A stretch of 64,000 bases of DNA from Gossypium raimondii. Taxonomy: Eukaryota > Streptophyta > Magnoliopsida > Malvales > Malvaceae. A program made the translations under genes and the position numbers. Positions 1 to 9,970 of this stretch are shown piece by piece (position 1 is the first letter of the stretch; each line of letters opens with the position of its first letter). The notes under the pieces are model-generated. The model made no database searches. It was not told where the DNA came from and saw only the letters and a program-made list of their open reading frames with translations. The stretch lies in the NCBI RefSeq assembly GCF_025698545.1, contig NC_068570.1, positions 52,595,924 through 52,659,923 of the forward strand, written 5' to 3'.

Positions 1-398
1 CGTGAGGTTTTCACCTCCGTGCAGGATAGCAGATCACTTTCGGGATACATCCGTACCTATGTCTTTGTGAGGTTTTCATCTCCGTGCAGCCATAGGGAAA
101 TGTATTCCCCTAAACCGAACTTGGTCTATATGAGCCTATAATGGGTGAAGATTGAGGAATCTGCTGGTTCGGGTACCTTGACTCTAGAACCAAACCCCAT
201 ATAGCTGACTTAAAAGCCCAACCTAGTCAGAATTATTCCAACCTCTAGTGATTGCCCGGATAGGTGCTTAATTTTTATACTTGCTTTGAATTGTTGTTGT
301 GTTATACTGACTTGTTTGTGTTTTGTTGATATTTTGCATGTCATTGCATATTTCAATGAGTGTCAATTCAAGTTCAGTTACTAAATTAAAAAATTGTT
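1..398 (+). other. Leader or LTR end of the gypsy remnant
   Basis: Non-coding stretch before the first ORF. It carries an imperfect direct repeat of about 23 bases (2-24 and 67-89, core GTGAGGTTTTCA). I could not identify an LTR end or a primer-binding site with confidence, so this could be LTR, untranslated leader or both. Confidence 0.4.
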
Positions 399-2488
399 AT
401 GGCAAACGAATTTCTTGATAAAGTGGAAGACAATGCCATTGTCCGTATATGGTCAGAGAAAGTGCAATTGGAAAAGGGAGACAGTCTAGCAAAGGATTAT
501 GTGTCAGAGCTGTGGGACTACACTCGTATTAGTGTGACGTAAAATAGCCTTCAGGAGTTAAAAGAGATATGGGATAAGTGGAATGATGAGACCAAGAGTT
601 GTTCTACTCTAATTGTGGAGACTTGATGTACTTATTGGACATCAAGGTGGATGAGCAATTGTTTCGGGCCCTAGCTCAATATTAGAACCCTGCATATAGC
701 TGTTTCACTTTTGGCAAAATAGATCTGGTGCCTACGGTGGAGGAATATACGGCTTTACTACATTGTCCAAGGTTTCAGGTGGATAAAGCATATTCTAGAG
801 TCGCGTACGTCCCAGCATTTTGGAAGAAACTGATGAATATTACTGGCATGAGCGAGCAGTGGATCACGGCCAAGATCAAGCAGAAAGGGGAGTGTAAATG
901 TATTACATTGAAGAATTTGCGAGACTTGATTCTAGCGTATTCGGATGGGAAAAAGAAGGTCGATGTGTTTGCCTTGAGTATTTATGGGTTGGTGATCTTC
1001 CCTAGAGCACTTGGGCATGTTGTCAAAGCGGCTTCAGTTCTCTTTGACTGGTTGGGTAAAGGGGTCACGCCTGTTCCTACGATTTTGGTTGAAACGTTTA
1101 GATTTTTGAATGCATGTAGGCGAGCTGGTGAAGGCAAATTTATAGGCTGTGCGCAATTGTTGCTAGCTTGGTTCTATAGTCATTTCTGGAAGGTCAACAA
1201 GTTTTCGTATCGAGTTTTCTCTGAGCATTACTCCCCGTTAAAAGAGATAGTGGCTACACCAAGAAGGGACGATATATCACAGGAAAATTGGATGGCAATT
1301 CTGTAAAATATCCGAGAGGAAGATATTGAATGGAGAGCTCCTTGGTTGATTCCTGATAGAATTTTGTACCGTTACGAGAGCTTTGATTGGGTTCCGTTGC
1401 TTAAAATTTGGGGAGCCGTCGGGTATGCACCTTTGTTGGTACTAAGGCAATACAATTCAAGACAGTTTGTGCCGGCAACGCATGGTTTAGCTCAATGTGA
1501 ATTCTCGTATCGAGGAGAAAATTTGAAGAAAAAGATAAAAGAAATTTCTCAGGCTTGGAATCAGGTTCATATGATGAAAAGGCTAGCTGCGGGTTCGATG
1601 ACAACTCCAGAGTACGGTGAGTGCCGAAGTAAGAGAATTAATGATAATATTCTGGAGTTAAACTTAGAGGGTGTTCGACCAATGGAAGAGTACCTACAAG
1701 TGATCCCATCAGAGTTGGAGATTATAAAACAAGATTTTGAAAAGAGAAATTTAGAGCTCGAAAAGAAGATAGAGCGGTTGGAAGAAGAAAAGATGCATTT
1801 GAGGCTAGATGCTGACGTCCAAAAGTTAGAGGCTGAAAAATTAAAGAAAGGGGAGAATAAAGTAGAGTAGGATCTAGATAGCTTAAAAACAGACTACAAA
1901 AAGCTACGAGTATCAATGAGAACTGCGAGGCTAGGAAAGACTTCAGAGCAGTGGCGACAGGAAATCCAGGAAGAAAGAAACAAAGCCGATCGTTAGGAAA
2001 GAAAGGCTTAGGAGACTCAAACACAGAAGGAGGGTTTAGAACGGCAGATGTTAGAAACTCAAAACCATCAAGCAGAATTAAAAGCTAGAATAGTGGAGCT
2101 CGAGAGATCACTCGCTCGGTATAGAGGTCGTAATTCTGTGATAGAATTAAAAGCAAGCCTGTGCAAGATTGAAGAAATGAAAAAGAAGATAGAGGAACTG
2201 GAGAATACATTACAAAGCTGTGGGCAAAGGATCGAATTCTTGGAAGGAAATGAAAAGCATTGGAAGGAACAACTTTATCATTCTCAAAATCAAATTCAGA
2301 ACAGAGATTACATTATGGGCAAAGCCGTGGCTCAGATCCGGGAGGCAGCTGATCATTTGCAAACAATGGCGATTCAGGCTAACGTTTTAAGTGTAAAGTA
2401 TGAACTGGAATCGGATCAAGGTCAGAAGTTAGCTTCATTGTTGAAAGAAGTTAAAGCTCTGAGCATTAGGGCAAAGCCATATTTGTAA
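399..2488 (+). pseudogene. DUF7745-like ORF with C-terminal coiled coil (broken)
   Basis: Reading starts at an ATG at 399 (MANEFLDKVEDN) and is broken near 540 and again before 728. Open pieces follow at 728-1306, 1346-1870 and 2048-2488. The 728-1870 part resembles the plant DUF7745 proteins that are common in cotton as an ORF upstream of gypsy gag-pol (recalled family resemblance, not searched). From about 1700 to 2488 the protein is rich in E, K, L and R with heptad-like spacing, a predicted coiled coil. A stop at 1868-1870 (GAG TAG GAT) and a stop near 1996 interrupt otherwise colinear coding. The role is unknown; a structural or Gag-accessory role would be a guess. It could also be a captured host gene. 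Confidence 0.6.
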
Positions 2489-2674
2489 TTCATTTTATGT
2501 AAAGAATTTTGTTTATCAATAAAGTTTTCTAAAAAGAAATTGGATCAGAATCGATGCTCTTCTTGCATTCATTTCATGCATTTGCATTACATGACATCAT
2601 ATGCATTCAAGATTATTAAAAGGGTTTTAATTGGTTAAAATTGTGCTTCAATTAATCTGGAAGCCAGCAAAAAC

Positions 2675-3190
2675 TTGTCAACCGAACACCGTTATGGTAC
2701 CCGTGCTAAGTCAAAAATTATGGATCAAAGGTTGGAAAAGCTGGAGCGACTTCAAAAGGAAATGCAATATCAATTACAGATGCAAATAAAAGAACAAATG
2801 GAAAAGATTCAGCATGGCATGACACAAAAGATGCAGGAGTCTCAAAATGACCTGATGACTAAGTTGACGCAATTATTAACCAAAGGAGTACATAAGGGGA
2901 AAGGTCCTGTGATTATTAATGAAGAAGAAGACAATGACGAACTACTATATCCTCCAGGTTTTACGCCTCCGTATGCGCAAGTTTAGACTGAGCTGCATCC
3001 GCGGAGACCTTCTGTTTTGGTTAGGCCTCAACAGTTCTAAGGCGGTGCTTCAATGCCGATGAACTTTCAGGTCGGATCAGGCTCTACTCTCGGTGATAAC
3101 CTGAATAATATTGCTATCCCAAATTTCAATGAGATAGCTGAGAATGACAAGGCGAAGGAAGAATTTCCAAAGCAGTTGAGAGAAATCAGG
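2675..3190 (+). pseudogene. Gypsy gag N-terminal leader (truncated)
   Basis: Open pieces at 2675-2986 and 3053-3190 encode a charged, glutamine-rich helical N-terminus (RYGTRAKSKIMDQRLEKLE), an acidic linker and a Pro-rich stretch. This matches the N-terminal leader of Gag in the same gypsy lineage. The capsid-like retrotrans_gag core and zinc knuckle that normally follow are absent: at about 3190 the sequence jumps, with a frame change, into the region just before the protease. One codon after PYAQV at 2986 is a stop, so the copy is dead. Confidence 0.6.
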
Positions 3191-3990
3191 AAATGGGTTC
3201 TTATACGCACAATGGGAAGCGATATGACGCTCAAGTAGAATTGCCAAGAGAAAAGAATTTGATAGTGGAACGGAGAAAAGGGAAAGCAGTGGAAGTTGAG
3301 CCATTGGTTAATGAACCAATAAAAGAAGAAGAAGCAATGGAGTTTTTGAAGTTTTTAAAACACAGCGAGTACAGTGTTGTGGAGTAACTACACAAACAGC
3401 CAGCCCGCATCTCTGTATTAGCTTTACTCCTAAGCTCAGAAGTACATCAAAATGCACTGATGAAAGTATTAAACGAAACATATGTGGTCGATGGCATCTC
3501 AGTCAATAAACTGGATCGATTGGTCAACAATATAAGTGCTGACAATTTTATCATCTTCAACGATGATGAAATACCGTCTGGTGGTAGAGGTTCTACTAAA
3601 GCTTTGCACATTACTACCCGATGCAAGGGGTACACACTGTAGGGGGTCTTGGTTGATAATGGATCTGCACTAAACGTATTGCCTTTATCTACTCTTAATC
3701 GGTTACCGGTGGACAGTTCACACATGAAAGCATGCCAGAGCATAGTAAGGGCATTTGATGGAACCGAAATGAGGGTTATGGGGAGAATTGAAGTACCGTC
3801 AATGATTGGCCCAACTACTTATGAGGTGGACTTCCTGATAATGGATATGAAGCCTTCCTACAACTTCTTATTAGGGAGACCATGGATACACTCAGCCGAG
3901 GCAGTACCTTCATCGCTACATCAGAAGGTGAAGTTAGTGTTAAAGGGTCGGTTGATAATAATAAATGCGGAGGAAGATGTCATCATAGCG
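3190..3990 (+). pseudogene. Gypsy retropepsin region (broken)
   Basis: A single frame runs from about 3190 to about 3980 with stops at 3385-3387 and 3640-3642. The region after the second stop has an aspartic protease core: VDNGSALNVLPLSTL (active-site D-N-G in place of D-S/T-G, as in many plant gypsy proteases) and, about 60 residues on, the FLLGRPWI flap-end signature. It would cleave the Gag-Pol polyprotein. The frame degrades after INAEEDV at about 3970, close to the copia insertion. No reverse transcriptase follows. Confidence 0.75.
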
Positions 3991-4071
3991 ATGTTTCATA
4001 TACTATATATACTAATTTGATTGTTGATAGCATGGCGATCGTTCTATCTACTTGTCATCTATTAGGGTTTC

Positions 4072-4310
4072 TGAAAGTTTTCAAGAGAGCATTTAATAAA
4101 ACTGTTCTATTTTTATTAACTAAACAACCGAACTTAAATAGAGAAAATAGTTATAACCTAATTGGTAAAATAATTTCTTTATTCTAATAAACTACTAAAA
4201 GATAAAATAAAATATTCCCAAAATATCTCAAATGATTTATTCTAAGATTTATCTACCTAAATAACTTTAAAATATATCCCAAAATATATGAGTTTCACAA
4301 TATTTCAACA
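4072..4310 (-). repeat. Copia 3' LTR
   Basis: Similar over its length to 11844-12101. It begins TGAAAGTTTTCAAGAGAGCA and ends ATATTTCAACA on the plus strand, giving TG...CA termini. It is 239 bp against 258 bp for its partner; the partner has an extra copy of a short AAGATTTATCTA-type repeat. Confidence 0.9.
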
Positions 4311-4326
4311 CCCTCCCTCAAGTTGG
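4311..4326 (-). other. Copia polypurine tract
   Basis: On the minus strand the sequence TTGAGGGAGGG directly precedes the 3' LTR start TGTTGAAAT. This is the usual position and composition of the plus-strand primer. Confidence 0.8.
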
Positions 4327-5560
4327 TGCATATATATCAATCATGCCCAACTTGCTTACAAGAAAATCAAAGCTTATCTTAGAGAGCCCTTTGGTGAGTA
4401 TGTTAGCAATCTGTTGTTTTGAATGAACAAACGGTATACACACTTGGCCTTCTTCAATCTTCTCCTTGATAAAATGTTTATTAATCTCAACATGTTTAGT
4501 TCTGTCATGCTGGACTGGGTTGTGAGTAATACTAATGGCAGCTTTGTTATCATAGTACAACTTCATTTGTAAAATTATTGGTTTCCTCAGCTCTTCCATA
4601 ATTCTTTGTAATCACATCATTTCACAAATTCCTTGAGCCATTGACCTAAACTCAGCCTCTGCAATACTTCTTGTTACAACATTTTGTTTTTTACTTCGCC
4701 AAGTCACAAGGTTTCCCCATACAAATGTATGGTACCCTGATGTAAATCTTCTATCTGTTATTGAGTCTGCCCAGTCTGCATCTGTATAAGCTTCAATTCT
4801 TTTTTGTTCGGATTTCTTAAAGAATAAGCCCTTTCCAGGTGAACTTTTCAAGTATCTCAGAATCCAAAACACTGATTCTTCATGTTCCTCCATTGAGGAG
4901 TGCATAAATTGACTCACTACGCTCACTACAAAAGCTATGTCTGGACTTGTATGTGATAAGTAAATTAACTTACCGACTAATCTTTGGTACTGCCCTTTAT
5001 CAACTAATTGACCTTCTTTATTTCTAAATTTTACATTTGGATCAATTGATATGTCAGCTAGGCGGCAACCACTCATCCTAACTTCTTTTAAAAGATCAAT
5101 CACATATTTTTTCTGAGAGACCACAAAACCCTTCTTTGATCGAACAACTTCCATTCCAAGAAAATATTTCAAAGGACCCAAGTCTTTGATCTCAAACTCC
5201 AATGCTAGATGCTCCTTGAGACGCCTTATTTCATCCATATCATCTCCTGTAAGAATGATATCATCGACATAAATTATAATAACTGTTATTTTACCTCTTT
5301 GTGAGTGTCGATAGAACATTGTGTGATCAGCTTGCCCTTGTGAGTAACCTTGTTTTTTAACAACTTGAGTGAACCGTTCAAACCAAGCTCGAGGAGACTA
5401 CTTCAGACCATACAAAGATTTCTTAAGCTTACATACTCGAGTTCCAATTTTTTCTTCAAAACCTGGAGAAGGATCCATGTAAACTTCCTTATTCAAGTTT
5501 CCCATTTAGGAAAGCATTCTTTACATCTAGCTACTGTAAAGACCAATCAAGATTAACAGT
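4318..5560 (-). pseudogene. Copia reverse transcriptase and RNase H (broken)
   Basis: Minus-strand pieces at 4612-5319 and 4318-4599 cover the second half of RVT_2 and the RNase H domain; homology extends to about 5560. The catalytic YVDD box is in the first piece (IIIYVDDIILTGDD). RNase H motifs are EAYTDADWADS and, in the second piece, YYDNKAAISITHNPVQHDRT. A TAG lies where the conserved K-[Q]-S-P-R-A-W-F of RVT_2 expects Gln, at about 5401. Another stop separates the two ORFs near 4606. Confidence 0.9.
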
Positions 5561-5612
5561 AAATTGATAACAGAATTTAATTTGGCTACTGAAGCAAATG
5601 TTTCAATATAAT

Positions 5613-6003
5613 TTATCTCGTATGTTTGAGTGTACCTTTTAGCCACCAGGCTTTGTATCTATCTAAAGATCCATTCGGTTTGAATTTGGTTGTGAACACC
5701 CATTTGCAACCCACAGTTTTTTTCCCTATAGGTAATTTCACTGTTTCCCATGTACCTATTTTTTCAAGAGCGCGCATCTCCTCTAAAATAGCCTCCTTCC
5801 ACTCAGGAACTTGTAGAGCATCTTTCACATTTTTTGGTATTTTCACAGTAGCGAGACACAAAACAAAGGTTAAAAATGTCAAAGACAAGACTTTATTGGA
5901 CACAAAGTTAGACATGGGATATTTGACAACGTTTCTAACACATTTTCTTTTAATAACTGGAATATTTAAATAAGAAAATTTATTGGTTGGATTATGAGCT
6001 TTA
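5613..6003 (-). pseudogene. Copia RT N-terminal part (broken)
   Basis: The minus-strand piece at 5613-5915 carries the start of RVT_2: a W-x-x-A-I-x-E-E-M block followed by TVGCKWVFTTKF. This is the conserved entry to copia RT. The frame is lost toward the palm domain (5560-5613). The nested gypsy element is inserted immediately upstream, at 6008. Confidence 0.85.
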
Positions 6004-6008
6004 CCTGG

Positions 6009-7002
6009 TGATACGAGTCACAAAGGCCCAACCCAAGTTCTTGAAGGCAATGCCCAATAAGAAGATTCCAAGCCCAATCAAGAAATCCACCCATACTTAG
6101 TTGAAAATCAGGCTAAATTGTCAAAGTGGCCCAAATTGTAAAGTTTTATTTTTATTTATTTATTTATTTATTTACTTAGTTTAAATTTTTATGTAAATAT
6201 TCAGTCCAAGAGTCCCAAATAAAGACCTTTGACCGAATTTCCATATTAAAATAATTAGGAGTTTTTTTTATTTTAGTTTTCTAATTAGATTAGGACTAGT
6301 TATAAGGCCTATTTAAAGGCATGGCTGGCCACCTTGTAAACAACTTCTCAAATATATATTAAATTTGATTTGTTGAGTGCGAATTTTCTTTGAGGTTTTC
6401 TCCAAGAATTCTCTCTTGAGCTTTCTTTAGAAGTTGTTTTAACAATCTTTTGATTGTGGGAGCCATCTTCAACCTTCTTCTTGCCATTGATATTCTTTGG
6501 AGGGGAGATTAGAGCCGTTTGAAGGGAGTTGTGAGATCTTTCGGGATTTCAAGGCTTCTTAGGACTTATCTTTTAATTTCTTCTTGTCAATTCTCTCTTT
6601 ATTTCGCTTGTGCGAATCTTTATCTAATTTATTTTCGTTCTTATTGTGTTTTCACCTTTTTCTATCTTAAGGAATTAGCCCAAAATCCCCAATTTCTAGG
6701 GTTCTTGCCGATTCATCCATACTCTTTTGGGAGAAATTAGATTGTCGAAATTTGGGAAAACTATCTGGGTGTTCAATTGGATGTAATCGTAATCTCCTTT
6801 AGGGTTTCAAGAACCCTTATTAACACTTATTTCTATTCTCAATTTGATTCTTTCTTTGATTTGGGGATTTTATTTGGATCTGGAAATTCAAAGTTCTAAT
6901 ATTTTAATTTTCTGCTTTTGTTTCAGATCGATTGTTTAGAGCTTTCGAGGAGTTTCCGTGACTTGGCAACTCGATCTTGGTCGCTGCAAGAACCCCTTAT
7001 CA
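6009..7002 (+). repeat. Left LTR of the nested gypsy element
   Basis: TG...CA termini (TGATACGAGTCA ... CCCCTTATCA). The first 600 bases align to the right LTR almost base for base; the last 400 hold many one- and two-base gaps relative to it. A TATTTAAAGGC TATA-like motif lies near 6310-6320, followed by a U-rich leader, which is a plausible promoter. Confidence 0.95.
6309..6320 (+). promoter_or_regulatory. TATA-like box in the left LTR
   Basis: CTATTTAAAGGC inside the LTR, also conserved in the right LTR at about 9260-9271. It sits in the middle of the LTR, about where a U3/R boundary would be. Inferred from motif and position only. Confidence 0.35.
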
Positions 7003-7004
7003 TT

Positions 7005-7016
7005 TGGTATCAAATT
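7005..7016 (+). other. Primer-binding site, tRNA-iMet type (degenerate)
   Basis: TGGTATCAAATT starts two bases after the LTR end. The first eight bases match the common plant initiator-Met PBS TGGTATCAGAGC. Confidence 0.65.
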
Positions 7017-7755
7017 TTGGGCGTTTTGAGTGTTCTTGGTTGATTTCTAAACTAATCTCAATTTTTAAAGCACAAAATGCAGATTTTACCGTAAAAATTG
7101 TTCAAAAAATTCATTTAAGTGGGTAAACGTTGTCCAATTGATCCGAAATTTTACATACATATTTGTGGTAATCGTGATTGAATATAAAAAATTAATCCCC
7201 AAAAAATCAGTCAAAAAGTCAAAATCAAAAAGACGAAATTCAATAAAATTTAAAAAAGATTCAATGGGTTGAATTTGGTGCCCAAACTTTCCGGATCAAA
7301 ATTCAATATTTAAGGACATTCCAGATTTAATTTCATGATTTTTGAGATCGAAACACCTCGAACGGTTGTCAAGTTACTCCGTAATTTTTGGGTTTTCGCT
7401 TTTCAACAATTTTTATTGATTCTTAGCTGTAGGTTTTCATTTGTTTGCCTTTATTCTCCCTTTATAATATTTAACACCTTCTTGTTTCTTGTGTTAGTAG
7501 GATTTAAACGTGTGCACAATCCTTCCTGCAATACTGAATCAATTGGTGTCTCGCCGCTTTTTGGCATCCTAGTGCAAATTAGGATTCTTTGGTAGTTTGG
7601 TTCACACTCTCTAATTGGTTGATATAAACTCTGATAAAGAACTCACAAGATTGAATTCTACCTCATTAAGAATTTGAATTTTCTTTTTGAGTGATTAACG
7701 GTGAGGTTTGCTAACTTTTATTTTTGAGTGTTTATTTTTTGCAGGTTTTTGAAAA

Positions 7756-8578
7756 ATGTCTAAAAATGACCATAATGATACACTTATGAAAGTCCAACAA
7801 CAGTTAGACGGACATGCTGCTGCAATCACACAAATAAATGCTACACTTCAAGCATTGAATACTACTTTGAATGAGGTACGATTGAATCAAGAACCTCAAT
7901 ATCGAGATCCAATCAAGAAAGATAGGGATAACCAGCCTCATAGGCGCGGCCCTCGACGTGTCCCTAGAATGGATGATAATTTTCATGATCGTGGGCAACC
8001 TTCTTTGGCAAAACCAAAGAGCGAGCAGCAACGAGAACATCTCTTTCATACTCGCTGCCATGTACAAGGTAAGCTTTGTAGAGTTATTATTGATGGTGAA
8101 AGTTGCTCGAACGTAGCCAGCACGACGATGGTGGAAAAGCTTTGCTTAACCACTACCAAGCATCCACAACCTTATCAACTACAAGGGCTTAGCAACGAAG
8201 GCCAATTTAAGGTCACTCAACAAGTGCGCATCGCCTTTTCTATCGGTGACGTATCAAGACGAAGTTGTGTGCGACGTAGTGCCTATTCAAGCTCGCCATT
8301 TGTTGCTAGGAAAACCATGGCAACTGGATCGAAAGGTCACTCACGATGGTCGTACCAATAGGTATTCTTTCAAGCATCAAGGAAGGAAAATCACCTTAGT
8401 GCCGCTCACTCCGAACAAGTCCATGATGACCAAATCAAATCGAAAAATTACATTGTTAAAACAAGTGAGGAAAAGAAAAAAGAATGCAAAAGAGCAAAAG
8501 AGATTGAGAGTGAAAAGGAATGTGAAACAGACAAGAAAATTGAAAAAGAAGTTGAAGAAAGAAGAGAAAATGAGTTAG
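7756..8578 (+). pseudogene. Gag-tail and retropepsin of the nested element
   Basis: An ATG at 7756 opens 201 codons: an N-terminal helical segment with a leucine/Thr-rich heptad pattern (residues 1-45), a basic Arg-rich linker (about 50-80) and an aspartic protease start with VIIDGESCSNVAS as the active-site loop (D-G-E where D-G-G/S is usual). A frameshift at about 8250 moves the reading to the frame of 8246-8578, which keeps the second half of the protease (HLLLGKPWQLDRKV). The tail is a K/E-rich low-complexity run. The capsid core and zinc knuckle are absent. Confidence 0.75.
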
Positions 8579-8613
8579 AAAAAGAAACAAAAGAAAAAGA
8601 CGAGGAAAGGGTA

Positions 8614-8982
8614 GTGAGGAATGTTTCCACTAACCAAGATATGAATATTTCTTGTCTTGCTACTTTTCGTGTTTCCGAAAGACCGAAAGATAACTTTCAA
8701 CTTCAATACCTCTCAAATGAAAGACGCTTTCATACGATCATCATAGGTAAAGATAAAATCACACTACATGAGCCCGAAGAGCTTCGACTACACTATGCCC
8801 CCGATGAGCGAAGGTTTGTATTAAATGGAAAAGGTAAATCGACCCTTATTCTTCTGCTTATAAAGTGGACTCAATTGCCATTAGTCCCGTTCGATCGAGG
8901 AAAGTCGAGTCCATTTGATTTTTCAGATTCGAGGACGAATCTTTTTGAGGAAGGGGGAATGATACGAGTCACAAAGGCCTAA
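8614..8982 (+). CDS. C-terminal ORF of the nested element, no recognised domain
   Basis: 122 codons between the protease tail and the right LTR, running slightly into that LTR. It follows the same lysine/glutamate-rich region and holds a short block (ERRFHTIIIGKDKITLHEPE) that I do not recognise. It may be the decayed linker to a deleted RT domain, or simply an open stretch. Confidence 0.4.
   Translation: MRNVSTNQDMNISCLATFRVSERPKDNFQLQYLSNERRFHTIIIGKDKITLHEPEELRLHYAPDERRFVLNGKGKSTLILLLIKWTQLPLVPFDRGKSSPFDFSDSRTNLFEEGGMIRVTKA
8947..8959 (+). other. Polypurine tract of the nested element
   Basis: GAGGAAGGGGGAA immediately before the right LTR start TGATACGAG. Confidence 0.85.
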
Positions 8983-9965
8983 CCCAAGTTCTTGAAGGCA
9001 AGGCCCAATAAGAAGATTCCAAGCCCAATCAAGAAATCCACCCATACTTAGTTGAAAATCAAGCTAAATTGTCAAAGTGGTCCAAGTTGTAAAGTTTTAT
9101 TTTTATTTATTTATTTATTTATTTACTTAGTTTAAATTTTTATTTAAATATTCAGTCCAAGAGTCCCAAATAAAGACCTTTGACCGAATTTCCATATTAA
9201 AATAATTAGGAGTTTTTTTTATTTTAGTTTTCTAATTAGATTAGGACTAGTTATAAGGCCTATTTAAAGGCATGGCTGGCCACCTTGTAAACAACTTCTC
9301 AAATATATATTAAATTTCAGATTTGTTGAGTGCAGAATTTTCTTTGAGGTTTTCTCCAAGAATTCTATCTTGAGCTTTCTTTAGAAGTTATTTTAACAAT
9401 CTTTTGATTGTGGGAGCCATCTTCAACCTTCTTCTTACCATTGATATTCTTTGGAGGGGAGATTAGAGCCGTTTGAAGGGAGTTGTGAGATCTTTCGGGA
9501 TTTCAAGGCTTCTTAGGACTTATCTTTTAATTTCTTACTGTCAATTCTCTCTTTATTTCTGCTTGTGCCGAATCTTTATCTAATTTATTTTCTGTTCTTA
9601 TTGTGTTTTCAGCCTTTTTCTATCTTATGGAATTAGCCCAAAAATCCCCAATTTCTAGGGTTCTTGCCGATTCATCCATACTCTTTTTGGGAGAAATTAG
9701 ATTATCGAAATTTGGGGAAAACTATCTGGGTGTTCAATTGGGCAGAATCGTAATCTCCTTTAGGGTTTCAAGAACCCTTATTAACACTTATTTCTATTCT
9801 CAATTTGATTCTTTGCTGATTTGGGGATTTTATTTCAGATCTGAAAATTCAAAGTTCTAATATTTTAATTTTTTGTTTTGTTTCAGATTTGATTGTTTAG
9901 AGCTTTCGTAAGAGTTTCCCGTGACTTGGCAACTCGATCTTGGTCCGCGCGCAAGCCCCTTATCA
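8960..9965 (+). repeat. Right LTR of the nested gypsy element
   Basis: Partner of 6009-7002, with the same TGATACGAGTCA start and CCCCTTATCA end, followed at once by the CCTGG target duplication. Confidence 0.95.
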
Positions 9966-9970
9966 CCTGG

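Larger units (their letters stand above)
1..4071 (+). mobile_element. Ty3/gypsy remnant, 5' part only (leader to protease)
   Basis: Order seen: leader without long ORFs (1-398), a DUF7745-like ORF and coiled coil (399-2488), a gag leader (2675-3190), then a retropepsin region (3190-3990). No reverse transcriptase, integrase or 3' LTR follows; the copia element at 4072 ends the recognisable sequence, and nothing after that insertion (from 12102) resumes it. Several in-frame stops and frameshifts make it inactive. Its 5' LTR lies mostly or wholly left of the window. The layout resembles large cotton gypsy elements of the Tat/Ogre type, which is a family-level inference. Confidence 0.75.
6009..9965 (+). 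mobile_element. Non-autonomous gypsy-type LTR element nested in the copia
   Basis: Bounded by two about 1-kb LTRs (994 and 1006 bp) and a perfect 5-bp target duplication CCTGG (6004-6008 and 9966-9970). A PBS-like TGGTATCAAA follows the left LTR and a purine-rich tract precedes the right one, so it reads left to right. The 1957-bp interior encodes only a gag tail/zinc-free linker, a retropepsin and a lysine/glutamate-rich stretch; no RT, RNase H or integrase is seen. It would need proteins from another element to move. It is younger than the copia it splits. Confidence 0.95.

Noticed and set aside
8448..8630. Ser/Phe-rich minus ORF
   Set aside because: Antisense of the K/E-rich low-complexity stretch in the nested element.
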